Positions 31,833 to 40,344 of a DNA stretch of 64,000 nt are shown piece after piece (position 1 is the first letter of the stretch; each line of letters starts with the position of its first letter). The stretch is from Lujinxingia litoralis (GTDB lineage Bacteria; Myxococcota_A; Bradymonadia; Bradymonadales; Bradymonadaceae). The DNA lies in NCBI RefSeq assembly GCF_003260125.1, contig NZ_QHKO01000008.1, positions 32,409-96,408 of the forward strand, in the 5' to 3' direction. A program made the position numbers and the translations under genes. Under the pieces are notes generated by a model. It saw only the letters and a list, made by a program, of their open reading frames with translations. It made no database searches and was not told the origin of the DNA.

Positions 31833-34412
31833 TCAGGAGAGCATGTCGCGACGCCGCAGGCTCAGGCTGACGCCGCTCAAGACGACGACGGTGAAGAGGC
31901 TGAGAGCTCCCAGATCCAGGAGAAGTCCGGTCTCGGCGTCTCCGAAGAAGCGATCCAGCGGGTGTGGAGCGATGGGAGGGGCCGGAGCTCCGGGGAGGGG
32001 CGGCAGGGGGAGCTCGTCTAAGGGGACCTCGTAGGCCAGCGCGCGCTCCTCGGTATGGAGCATGGCCTCAAACCCAAAGCGGCTGAAGGTGGTGGCGCTG
32101 AGCGTGCGGGTCCAGGTGTCCATGCGCGCGACGGGCATGATGGCGCCACCCAGGATGACCTGGGGGATGAGGACGATGGGGACCATGGCGATGGCCGCCT
32201 CGCTGGTGCGAACCGCGGCCGAGAGCAAGAGCCCGGCCGCGACGCCGGCCAGGGCGCAGAGCCAGAGGGTCAAAAGATGGAGCAGGGGGGCGCCGTGAAA
32301 GTCGAGGGGGCCGTAGGTCAGCCCCAGAAGGGCCACGCACTGGACCAGGCATAAGAGTCCGAGCACGACGAATTTGCTGGCGACGTAGGCCGGGATGGAA
32401 AGGTTGACCATGCGCTCGCGGCGATACACGGCCTGCTCCCGCACGATTTCGCGGGCGGCATTGGAGCCGCCAAACCAGATCGCCGAGATGACCAGCAAAA
32501 ACAGGGCCAGCGGGGTGTGCTCCATACGGGTGAAGACGCCACCCTCGTCCTGGATGAACACCAGGTTGAGGAGCATGGCGACAATCGGGGCCTGGATGAG
32601 GAGGATGAGGGTGCCGATGCGATCTTTGAGTTTAATCGTCAGGAAGCGATGGGTCAGCGTGCGCAGCTGACGAAGCTCGAAGGAGGGGGGCTTTCGAGGA
32701 GGGGCGGCGGTGAGGTTGACCTGAGCCGGGTCGCGGCGTCGGCCGCTGACAAATTCATCGAAGTAGGCGCTCTGGCGGTAGCGGGCGGCGAAGGTCTCCA
32801 TGGGTTCGCCGCTGCGTTTTGCGGCGACGAGGGGACGCATGCAGGAGCCCGGGTCGCTTAAGAGCGCGCGGGCCGCCGGCGCATCGGGGGCGACCTCGGG
32901 GTGAAAGTAAAGCATGGAGTCGGGGTAGGCCGGCCCGTAGTAGACCTGCTCGCCATCGGCCAGGTAGAGGGTGTTGTCCATCAGCCGGTATGCCTTGAGC
33001 GAGGGCTGGTGGATGGTCAACAGGATGGTTTTGCCGCGGTCGGCCAGCCGGCGCAAAAGGCGCATCACGTTGAGGGCGTCTTCGCTGGCCAGGCCGCTGG
33101 TGGGTTCGTCCAGACAGAGGAGGCTGGGGTCGGTGAGGAGCTCCATGGCCAGGTTGACGCGTTTGCGCTGCCCGCCGCTGATGCTTTTTTGCTCCGGGGA
33201 GCCGATGCGCAGGGGGGCGGTGTCGCTGATTTCCAGGTCGTGGAGGACCTGCCAGATGCGCTGGTCGATCTCCTCGTCGGTGGTGTCCGGCGGCAGGCGC
33301 AGTTTGGCCGTGTAGTAGAGGGCCTGATAGACGGTCAGCTCGCTGTGGATGATGTCTTCTTGAGGCACGTAGCCAATCGCGCCGCGGTAGCGGTCGAAGT
33401 GGGCGAAGATCTCATCGCCGTTGAGCAGGGTGCGCCCAAATGAGGGGCGATTGTAAGCGATCAGGGCGTTGAGGAGGGTGGTTTTTCCGGCGCCGGAGGG
33501 GCCGAGCAGCCCGACGAGCTCGGTGGGGTAGACGGTGAAAGAGATGCCGTCGAGGAGGCGTCGCGGGCCGTGGGGTGTGGGGACCTCCACGCGGAGGTTT
33601 TCGGCCTGGAGGAGGATGTCGCCGCGGTAAGACTTTTGCAGGCGCATGCGCTCAAGATCCAGACGCAGGGCGAAGCTGCCCAGGCTGAAGATCTGGCCGT
33701 GTTCCACCGGGGCGCGCTGGACGCGCTGCCCGCCGACAAAGGTGCCGTTGGCGCTGGAGAGGTCTTCGAGGAAGAGTCCGCCCGACTCGCGGACCAGGCG
33801 CGCGTGGTGGCGAGAGACCTGGGGGGATTGCAAGACGATGTCGTTGGCCGGGCCTCGTCCCAGGGTGATGATGGGTTTATCGGCCGGCAGCGCCAGCGGG
33901 TTGCCCGAGCGTGGGGTTTGCTGGCGCTCGAAGTCCTGGATGCGGGAGAGGGGGAAGCGGTAGCTGCCCAGAAAGAGGACGTCTTTGCGGTGGACCTCGG
34001 CCTGGGTCAGTCGCCGTTGAGTGCTGCCGACAAAGGTGCCGTTGGCGGTGTTTAAGTCGCGGGCCAGCCAGCGCCCGGGACCCAGGGGGGTGAGGCTGAC
34101 GTGGCGCCGTGAGATCTGCGGGGCATCAAGCACAATATCGCAGCTCTGGTCCCGACCGATGACCAGGGAACGCTCGCCGCCGATGCTTCGCGGCGAGGCC
34201 GTCGAGCGCGGTTGGGGGGCGTGTGAAAGGTCGAGGGGGAGCGCTGGCGAGAGGAGCGGGTCGCCGGAGGGGAAGGGGACCTCGGGGCGGGTGACCTCGG
34301 CCTCGAACTCGGCGGAGCGGACCCGCGGGAGCCGGGGACGGGCACCGCAGGCCGGACAGAAAAGCACCCCGAGCTTGATGGGGGCGTCGCAATAGGGGCA
34401 GCGCTGGCTCAT
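31833..34412 (-). CDS. Zinc-ribbon/FHA/FHA/ABCG-type ABC transporter fusion
   Basis: About 859 residues. N-terminal zinc ribbon CPYCDAP...CPAC, two FHA domains (about 77-130, VIGRDQSCDIVLD; about 177-235, TLGRGPANDIVLQ), an ABC ATPase (Walker A GPSGAGKTT near 300, signature SGGQRKR near 408, Walker B CLDEPTSG, switch His TIHQP) and an ABC2-type membrane domain with about six helices (about 580-859). FHA domains bind phosphothreonine, so a Ser/Thr kinase may control it. The fusion is typical of myxobacterial and cyanobacterial ABCG-like exporters. I start at 34412 because the zinc ribbon begins there; a GTG at 34514 would add 34 residues. Substrate unknown. Confidence 0.92.
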   Translation of the reverse strand: MSQRCPYCDAPIKLGVLFCPACGARPRLPRVRSAEFEAEVTRPEVPFPSGDPLLSPALPLDLSHAPQPRSTASPRSIGGERSLVIGRDQSCDIVLDAPQISRRHVSLTPLGPGRWLARDLNTANGTFVGSTQRRLTQAEVHRKDVLFLGSYRFPLSRIQDFERQQTPRSGNPLALPADKPIITLGRGPANDIVLQSPQVSRHHARLVRESGGLFLEDLSSANGTFVGGQRVQRAPVEHGQIFSLGSFALRLDLERMRLQKSYRGDILLQAENLRVEVPTPHGPRRLLDGISFTVYPTELVGLLGPSGAGKTTLLNALIAYNRPSFGRTLLNGDEIFAHFDRYRGAIGYVPQEDIIHSELTVYQALYYTAKLRLPPDTTDEEIDQRIWQVLHDLEISDTAPLRIGSPEQKSISGGQRKRVNLAMELLTDPSLLCLDEPTSGLASEDALNVMRLLRRLADRGKTILLTIHQPSLKAYRLMDNTLYLADGEQVYYGPAYPDSMLYFHPEVAPDAPAARALLSDPGSCMRPLVAAKRSGEPMETFAARYRQSAYFDEFVSGRRRDPAQVNLTAAPPRKPPSFELRQLRTLTHRFLTIKLKDRIGTLILLIQAPIVAMLLNLVFIQDEGGVFTRMEHTPLALFLLVISAIWFGGSNAAREIVREQAVYRRERMVNLSIPAYVASKFVVLGLLCLVQCVALLGLTYGPLDFHGAPLLHLLTLWLCALAGVAAGLLLSAAVRTSEAAIAMVPIVLIPQVILGGAIMPVARMDTWTRTLSATTFSRFGFEAMLHTEERALAYEVPLDELPLPPLPGAPAPPIAPHPLDRFFGDAETGLLLDLGALSLFTVVVLSGVSLSLRRRDMLS

Positions 34413-34645
34413 CGCAAAAGGGGGCTCATCGACGTTGGGGCAGGCGGTGTAGGAGGGGCGCGCCTTACAGCCTTGCCACGCCAATAGCGTTTTGACAATT
34501 CCTCGCGCGCTCACATATAAGGGGGAAGATTCTCTCTGACCCCCAAAATGCGCGGCCCACCGGGTGATGGCGCCCGCGGTGGCTGGCAGGTCTGTGGTAG
34601 GCCGAGCGCGTTAGGTGGCAGACGGAGAGCAGACCGGAGACGTCG

Positions 34646-35725
34646 ATGGCGCGACTGAAAGTGGGTATCGTAGGGGCGGGCAGCATCTCGGAGCTGCACG
34701 CCAAAGGATATCAGGAGGACCCGCGCGCGGAAATCGTGGCGGTCTGTGATCGCGACGAGGACCGGGCCATCCAGCGCTCGCTCGACTGGGGGGCGCGAGC
34801 CTATTACACCCATTTTAGTGAGATGCTGGAGAATAAGGAGATCGACGCCGTCGAGATTCTTACTCCGCATTATCTGCATGCCAGTCAGATCATCGATGCC
34901 CTGCAGGCCGGTAAGCACGTGTCGGTGGAGCGCCCGCTGGCGCTCTCGATCGAAGAGGCCAACCAGGTGGTGCAGACCGCCCGGCAGGTGGGCAAGGTGG
35001 TGCAGGTGTATGAGCCCTGCCTGTTTTATAAGCCGCTGCTCGATGCTCGGAACCTGATCGATGCCGGTGAGATCGGTAAGCCTACCGGGATTCGGATCTC
35101 GATGACGGTGGCTCGCGGTCAGAGTGATACCTGGGATTTTGCTTCCATCGAAGACGAAGCCTCCCTGTGGCGGTTTGATCCCCAGCTCTCCGGGGGTTCG
35201 CCGATGCTCTATGACGTGGGGTATCAGACCTTCTGCATTGCGCTCTTTTTGATCGGGAATGTTGAAAAGATTGAGGTCTGGCGCTCGGAAACTCCGATTC
35301 GCGAGGGGCTGAAGCTCGATGCGCCGACGGTGGCGATGTGGAAGCACTATCAGCAGGATTGCTACGGGACGATGACGCTGAACTACGCTCCCGAGCGCAA
35401 ACTGCGTACGCCCTACCACCCGCTGGAGGCGACGATCGCGGTGGAAGGCACCCGGGGGACGATCGACATTATCCGCTCCTCGGATCCGACCCAGTTGGAG
35501 GCTCCGGTGGAGCTTCGCCGGGACAGCCGCAAGGTGGCTTACGGTCAGCGGAACACCGCCTTTGAAGACAGCTTTGTGCGGGCCACGCGCAACTTTATTG
35601 GCTCGTGTCTGGGCGAAGAAGAGCCGCTGCTCGGAGCCAATGAGGCTCGCCAGCTGCTCTTGTTGACTCTGGCCTATCAGGAATCGTCGCGGCGTGGCCG
35701 GGCGGTCAACCTGCAGCACGGCTGA
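34646..35725 (+). CDS. Gfo/Idh/MocA-family oxidoreductase
   Basis: 359 residues. NAD(P)-binding Rossmann domain (VGIVGAGSISELHAKGY, VAVCDRDEDRA) and a second domain with the EKP-like motif VSVERPLAL (the Lys is replaced by Arg). C-terminal features include WRFDPQLSGGSPMLYDVGYQT. Family members act on sugars or inositols; this one is likely a sugar or polyol dehydrogenase. The catalytic Lys substitution may mean altered activity. It is followed 40 bp later by a diacylglycerol-kinase-family gene in the same direction, a possible operon. Confidence 0.9.
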   Translation: MARLKVGIVGAGSISELHAKGYQEDPRAEIVAVCDRDEDRAIQRSLDWGARAYYTHFSEMLENKEIDAVEILTPHYLHASQIIDALQAGKHVSVERPLALSIEEANQVVQTARQVGKVVQVYEPCLFYKPLLDARNLIDAGEIGKPTGIRISMTVARGQSDTWDFASIEDEASLWRFDPQLSGGSPMLYDVGYQTFCIALFLIGNVEKIEVWRSETPIREGLKLDAPTVAMWKHYQQDCYGTMTLNYAPERKLRTPYHPLEATIAVEGTRGTIDIIRSSDPTQLEAPVELRRDSRKVAYGQRNTAFEDSFVRATRNFIGSCLGEEEPLLGANEARQLLLLTLAYQESSRRGRAVNLQHG

Positions 35726-35765
35726 GCGACGTCCCTTATAAAAACTCGGCCCTGAAAGAGGCTTC

Positions 35766-36806
35766 ATGACCCAGCAGCAGGAACGTGGGCGTATTTTTGT
35801 GGTGGAGGCGCCGCGGCGTTATGCGGTGTTGCTTAACGCGCGGGCCAAGGCCTGGACCGGTGAGGTGCATGAGGCGGTTCAGCGTTTTGTGCCCGCCCGC
35901 GATCTCTACCTGACCGATGATTTTCGCCAGGCGCAGACCACGGTGGAGCGGATCCTGGCGCAGGATTACGACGTGGTGTTCACCGGCGGTGGCGATGGCA
36001 CGATCATGTTCTTGATCAACGCCATTGAGGCCGCGGTGCAGGCCGGCAAAATTCGCCGAGAGGATGCCCCGCCGGTGGGCGTGCTGCGCCTGGGGACGGG
36101 CAATGCCGTGGCCTCGTATGTGGGGGCCGGTCCGATCATCGAGGACTTGCGAGCGTTGCACGCCGGCGCTCCGCTCAAAGTTCACGAAGTCAATATGGTC
36201 GAAGATGGCGAGCACCGCTTTCCCTTCGGTGGGTTTGGCTGGGACGCCGATATTCTGAACGACTACGATCGTTTTAAGGCCGCGGTGCGGGATACGGCGC
36301 TGGAGAACTTCGCGACCGGGCTGGGCGGCTACGCGTTGTCGATCGGGACCCGGACCATTCCCAAGGCTACGGTGCGCGGGTCGCGGCGCGCGCGATTTAC
36401 CAACCTGGGGGAGGTGGCCTATGAGCTTGATGAGCACGGCTCGATCGTGCGTGAGGTGGGGCCGGGAGAGCTGCTCTACGACGGGCCGATGAAGATCACC
36501 AGCTCGGCCAGTATCCCCTACTGGGGCTTTAAGATCCGGATGTTCCCCTACGCCAACCTAAAGCCCGGGTTCTTTGAGCTGCGCTCGTACCATGGCTCGA
36601 TTTCCCGAATCCTGATGGATCTTCCGGGCTTCTGGAAGGGAGAGGTGGAGGAGGGCAAGCTGGGCGACTGGCTGGTGAGCCGGGTCGAGGTCGAGGTGGA
36701 GGAGGCTACCAGCTACCAGGTGGCCGGTGATGCCGCCGGCTATCGCCAGAAGGTGGAGTGGTCGCTCTCCCAGCACCCCAGTCTGCTGGCCGTACCACTG
36801 CAGTAA
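35766..36806 (+). CDS. Diacylglycerol kinase-family protein
   Basis: 346 residues. DAGK catalytic domain (about 15-150): VLLNARAKAWTG, DVVFTGGGDGTIMFLINAI (the GGGDGT ATP motif) and VLRLGTGNAVASYVGAG. A C-terminal beta domain follows. Homologous to the gene at 62869-63813, though divergent. DAGK-family enzymes phosphorylate lipids such as diacylglycerol or sphingosine, or NAD; the exact lipid is not evident. The neighbouring Gfo/Idh gene could feed the same lipid or polyol pathway, an inference. Confidence 0.92.
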   Translation: MTQQQERGRIFVVEAPRRYAVLLNARAKAWTGEVHEAVQRFVPARDLYLTDDFRQAQTTVERILAQDYDVVFTGGGDGTIMFLINAIEAAVQAGKIRREDAPPVGVLRLGTGNAVASYVGAGPIIEDLRALHAGAPLKVHEVNMVEDGEHRFPFGGFGWDADILNDYDRFKAAVRDTALENFATGLGGYALSIGTRTIPKATVRGSRRARFTNLGEVAYELDEHGSIVREVGPGELLYDGPMKITSSASIPYWGFKIRMFPYANLKPGFFELRSYHGSISRILMDLPGFWKGEVEEGKLGDWLVSRVEVEVEEATSYQVAGDAAGYRQKVEWSLSQHPSLLAVPLQ

Positions 36807-36993
36807 GCCGGGCGTTGCATCTTTTAAAGATGTTAAATCCGCTTCACTATCAACATGTTAGAGAGGGGTGTGGTGGGCGGTCTTTCGGGGAGCCTTGCGC
36901 TGTGGCCGGGGGCCGGTCAGGGTGGGGATCCCTTTGGAGTATGGAGCAGTGGTCGCCCGGGCAGGAAGCGGGGCGTCGAGCGGAGGAGTGAGA

Positions 36994-38310
36994 ATGGCCA
37001 GGATGAAGTGGTTGTGTGCGATGGCAGCGCTGGCGCTGGTGGGGGGACTGACTCCCGCGTGTGGCGGTAATGCCACCGTGGATCTTCGTCAACCGGATAG
37101 CGGTCAGGAGCGGGATGCGGGGGTGGACGCCGGCGGCGATGTCGGCGGGCGGCCCGATGGCGGCGGTGATCCCGACGGCGGTGGCGATCCCGATGGCGGT
37201 GGCGATCCGGATGGTGGCGGTGATCCGGATGGTGGCGGTGATCCCGATGGTGGTGGTGATCCGGATGGTGGCGGTGATCCCGATGGTGGTGGCGATCCCG
37301 ATGGCGGCGACTCGGAAGATTTGACCGATGCGGAGGCGGCGGCAAAAACGCTCGTCACCGGATTGTGTCAGGCGGTCTGGCAGTGCTCCGATACCTCGGA
37401 GGTGGTCATGTTTATGGGACAGGAGCTGTCCCGCTTTGCCACCGAGGAGGAGTGCGCCGCGGGCTGGCGTGATGGTGGCGGGGCGCTGGACATCCAGCCG
37501 CTCATGCGTGCGATCGAGGAGGGGCGTCTGGTCGTCGATCGGAGTCAGCTTGACGCGTGCAGCGAGGCGTACGCGACGGTGCTTTGCTCCGCTGAAGAGC
37601 TCGCGGTTAGCACGATGCCAGCGGCCTGCCTGGCCGCGTTTCAAGGGCAGGTTGCTGAGGGCGGGCATTGTGCCTACCCGCTGGAGTGTGACGGTGGGCT
37701 GCGCTGCGATTTGAGCTTTGACATGGAGGGACCCTGCTACGGTACCTGCGTGGATCCGGCGGTGGCCGATGCCTGTGGTAACGACGGGATTTGCGGAGAC
37801 GATGCGTACTGCGATCGCGACGCGGAGCCGCCGGTCTGTGTGGACTATCAGCTGGGGGACGAGTGCACAGCCGGCGGCGGCGAGTGTAGCGAGGGGTTTG
37901 AATGTCAGCGCGGGTATTGTCAGCCCGATGGCAGCGCTTCGGCCGGGAGTTTTGTGAGCGCCGGGGAGGCCTGCTCGTATCTGGAGAGCATTTATTGTCT
38001 GCCGGGCACCACCTGTCAGACGGAGCTGGATGCCAACGGCGCGCCGGTGATCGGTGCTTCTACGCGCTGCGGGGCGACGAAGGCCGCCGGGGAGTTTTGC
38101 ACACAGAGCACCGATTGCCAGTCCGGGCTGCGTTGCGTGGAGCAGGTGCAGGAGGGCGGGGCTACCGGGATCTGCGGGGCGCTGGCGTCGTTGGGCGAGG
38201 AGTGCCAGGACAGCTCCGATTGTGAAAGCCGCTACTGCGAGTATGATTTCAGCGGAGGCATCGTGACCAGCGGGACCTGCGCCGAGCGCCTGGTCTGTGA
38301 GGTTCCCTGA
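36994..38310 (+). CDS. Lipoprotein with Pro-Asp-Gly tandem-repeat linker and Cys-rich domain
   Basis: 438 residues. Lipobox GLTPAC (Cys about 20-23), a linker made of eight 18-bp units (PDGGGD), then an alpha/beta or helical domain with Cys residues and a long Cys-rich C-terminus (CAYPLECDGGLRCD, CGNDGICGDDAYCD, CTAGGGECSEGFEC). The Cys spacing is like metazoan Dickkopf/EB-type modules common in deltaproteobacterial surface proteins. GGAGGAG at 36982-36988 supports this start, rejecting the longer frame to 36868. It is followed by a bidirectional terminator shared with glpD. Confidence 0.88.
   Translation: MARMKWLCAMAALALVGGLTPACGGNATVDLRQPDSGQERDAGVDAGGDVGGRPDGGGDPDGGGDPDGGGDPDGGGDPDGGGDPDGGGDPDGGGDPDGGGDPDGGDSEDLTDAEAAAKTLVTGLCQAVWQCSDTSEVVMFMGQELSRFATEEECAAGWRDGGGALDIQPLMRAIEEGRLVVDRSQLDACSEAYATVLCSAEELAVSTMPAACLAAFQGQVAEGGHCAYPLECDGGLRCDLSFDMEGPCYGTCVDPAVADACGNDGICGDDAYCDRDAEPPVCVDYQLGDECTAGGGECSEGFECQRGYCQPDGSASAGSFVSAGEACSYLESIYCLPGTTCQTELDANGAPVIGASTRCGATKAAGEFCTQSTDCQSGLRCVEQVQEGGATGICGALASLGEECQDSSDCESRYCEYDFSGGIVTSGTCAERLVCEVP
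37153..37296 (+). repeat. Eight tandem 18-bp in-frame repeats
   Basis: Units of 18 bp from 37153 to 37296 encode Pro-Asp-Gly-Gly-Gly-Asp. Base differences are mostly synonymous, so the coding is kept. Slippage could change linker length. Confidence 0.9.
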
Positions 38311-38364
38311 GCGTCTGGTGTCGTGGACTGGCCTGGCGTCGTGAGGCCGGTTCGGTGAGCACAC

Positions 38365-38401
38365 AAAAGCGCCCGGCTCTTTAGAGGAGCCGGGCGCTTT
38401 T
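38365..38401. terminator. Bidirectional intrinsic terminator
   Basis: Stem AAAAGCGCCCGGCTC/GAGCCGGGCGCTTTT with a short loop. It ends the plus-strand lipoprotein and the convergent glpD. Confidence 0.92.
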
Positions 38402-38441
38402 GTGTGTGCTCTGGCAAGCGTGTGTGTCAGGTGCGGTGGGT

Positions 38442-40151
38442 TTAGCCCTGATGTTCGGTGCGCCAGCGCTGGGAGAGATCCACATCGTGGAGGTAGCGGT
38501 CGATGTTCTCTGCGATGGTGGCCTCGTCCCAGCCAAGGAGAGGGGCCATATGGCGAGCGACGCGTGGGGCGGCGTCGCGGCCCTGGTCGGCGGCCCGGTA
38601 GAAGATCTGAGTGCGTTGCACCAGCATGTCGGTGAGGGTGGCGGCGAGTTCGCGTTGGATGGCCCAGTTGATCTGGGCCAGGATCTCGGGGCGGTCCGGG
38701 CAGATGGGTTCGGCCAGGAGCGGGTCCTCGGCGACGAGGGCGGCCAACTCGGGGGCGCGGGTACCGTAGGTATGGGCCAGGAAGTAGGCAGTGGCCTCGC
38801 TGAGGTGTTCGGCGCTGGCTTCCAGGGTGCGGGTGGCCACGATGTTGAAGGCGGCCTCATCGCTCTCGGCCTCGGGCCATTCCCGGGCGCCGGGCAGTGG
38901 CGAGGTGTCGGTATGCGGATGGTGCAGCTCCTCGGGGAGCTGGTCGGCCAGGCGCAGGAATTTGATGGCGGTTTCGACCACCTCGGCGGACATGCGGCGG
39001 TAGGTGGTGAGTTTTCCGCCGGCGATGGTGATGAGGCCGTCTTCGCCGATGATGATCTGGTGCTCGCGGCTGACTTCGCTCTCGGAGATGTCGCTGCCCG
39101 GGGCGCGGGGCGGGGCGATCAGCGGGCGCAGGCCGGCCCAGGTGGCGATCACATCGTCGGGGGTGAGGGGATGTTCGGGGAAGTAATCGTTGGCGGCGGT
39201 GAGCAGGTAGTCGACGTCGTTGCAGTCGGCGTAGACCTGGCCCGGGTCGCCGCTAAAGTCGGTATCGGTGGTGCCGATGTAGGTCTGTTCGCCCCAGGGG
39301 ATGGCAAAGAGCACGCGCTTGTCGTCAGGGTGAAAACAGACCACGGCGTTGTTGACCGGGAGCTTGTGGTGGTCGACGACGATGTGCACGCCTTTGGTGG
39401 GGCGCAGCAGGGTGGTGGTGGGCTCGGCGCTTAGTGCGCGGGTGCGATCGGTCCAGGGGCCGGTGGCATTGATGACGGCGTGGGCGCGGATTTCTTTGAG
39501 CGCACCATCGCCGAGCATGTCTTTGACGACGGCGCCCTGGATGCGGCCGGTTTCCTCGTCTTTGATAAAGGAGAGGGCGCGGGTCCAGGTGGCGACGGTC
39601 GCCCCGTGAGCGATGGCGTCGAGGGCGCTCTCCAGGGTCAGGCGGGCGTCGTCGGTGGAGCAGTCGTAGTAGAGGGGGGCGCCTTTGAGGTGCTCGCGGG
39701 TGAGGGCGGGTTCCTCGGTGGCGATGTCGCGCACGCTGAGTTTGCGGTGGCGTTTGGGGGAGCGAAAGAGCGAGAGGCCCTCGTAGAGCCACATCCCGGC
39801 TTTGAGGACCAGCAGGTTGTGTGGCGAATCGCGGTAGACCGGGAAGAGGAAGCCCAGGGGGCGGACCAGGTGGGGGGCGATGTCGAGGAGGATGCGGCGT
39901 TCGCTGACGGCTTCGAAGACCAGGCTGAATTCGAATTGCTGAAGGTAGCGCAGCCCGCCGTGGACGAGTTTGGAGGAGCGCGAGGAGGTGCCGTAGGCCA
40001 GGTCTCGGGCTTCGACCAGGGCGACCTTGAGTCCGCGTCGCGCGGCGTCGCGGGCGATGCCGGCGCCGTTGATGCCGCCGCCGATGACCAGGAGGTCGAC
40101 CGGCTCTCCGAGCGTATCCCACATCTGCTGACGGGTGCGTGATGAGTTCAT
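38442..40151 (-). CDS. glpD: Aerobic glycerol-3-phosphate dehydrogenase
   Basis: 569 residues, normal GlpD length. FAD-binding VIGGGINGAGIARDAA at about 20-37, the GlpD motif GTSSRSSKLVHGGLRYLQ, LFAIPWGEQTYIGTTDTDFSG and GGKLTTYRRMSAE. The enzyme oxidises glycerol 3-phosphate to dihydroxyacetone phosphate and passes electrons to quinone at the inner membrane. No glp neighbours (glpK, glpF) are nearby. The upstream region to 40344 (193 bp) separates it from the divergent glycan cluster. Confidence 0.97.
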   Translation of the reverse strand: MNSSRTRQQMWDTLGEPVDLLVIGGGINGAGIARDAARRGLKVALVEARDLAYGTSSRSSKLVHGGLRYLQQFEFSLVFEAVSERRILLDIAPHLVRPLGFLFPVYRDSPHNLLVLKAGMWLYEGLSLFRSPKRHRKLSVRDIATEEPALTREHLKGAPLYYDCSTDDARLTLESALDAIAHGATVATWTRALSFIKDEETGRIQGAVVKDMLGDGALKEIRAHAVINATGPWTDRTRALSAEPTTTLLRPTKGVHIVVDHHKLPVNNAVVCFHPDDKRVLFAIPWGEQTYIGTTDTDFSGDPGQVYADCNDVDYLLTAANDYFPEHPLTPDDVIATWAGLRPLIAPPRAPGSDISESEVSREHQIIIGEDGLITIAGGKLTTYRRMSAEVVETAIKFLRLADQLPEELHHPHTDTSPLPGAREWPEAESDEAAFNIVATRTLEASAEHLSEATAYFLAHTYGTRAPELAALVAEDPLLAEPICPDRPEILAQINWAIQRELAATLTDMLVQRTQIFYRAADQGRDAAPRVARHMAPLLGWDEATIAENIDRYLHDVDLSQRWRTEHQG

Positions 40152-40344
40152 AAGGGTTTGATGTTGTGGGGTTTAGTGGATGTTTAAAAAAAGGGGACCA
40201 TCTTTGAGCCCCGCGACCTGCGCGGATGGCGCCAACCTAATGACCGGCCGGTGGAAAGGCAATGGTGGTGTGCGCGGGGCTGTTTATGGGGTGTGGGGTG
40301 AGTAGATTTTTAGGGGAAAGTGGGACTGAGGGTAAGGGGGAGCG

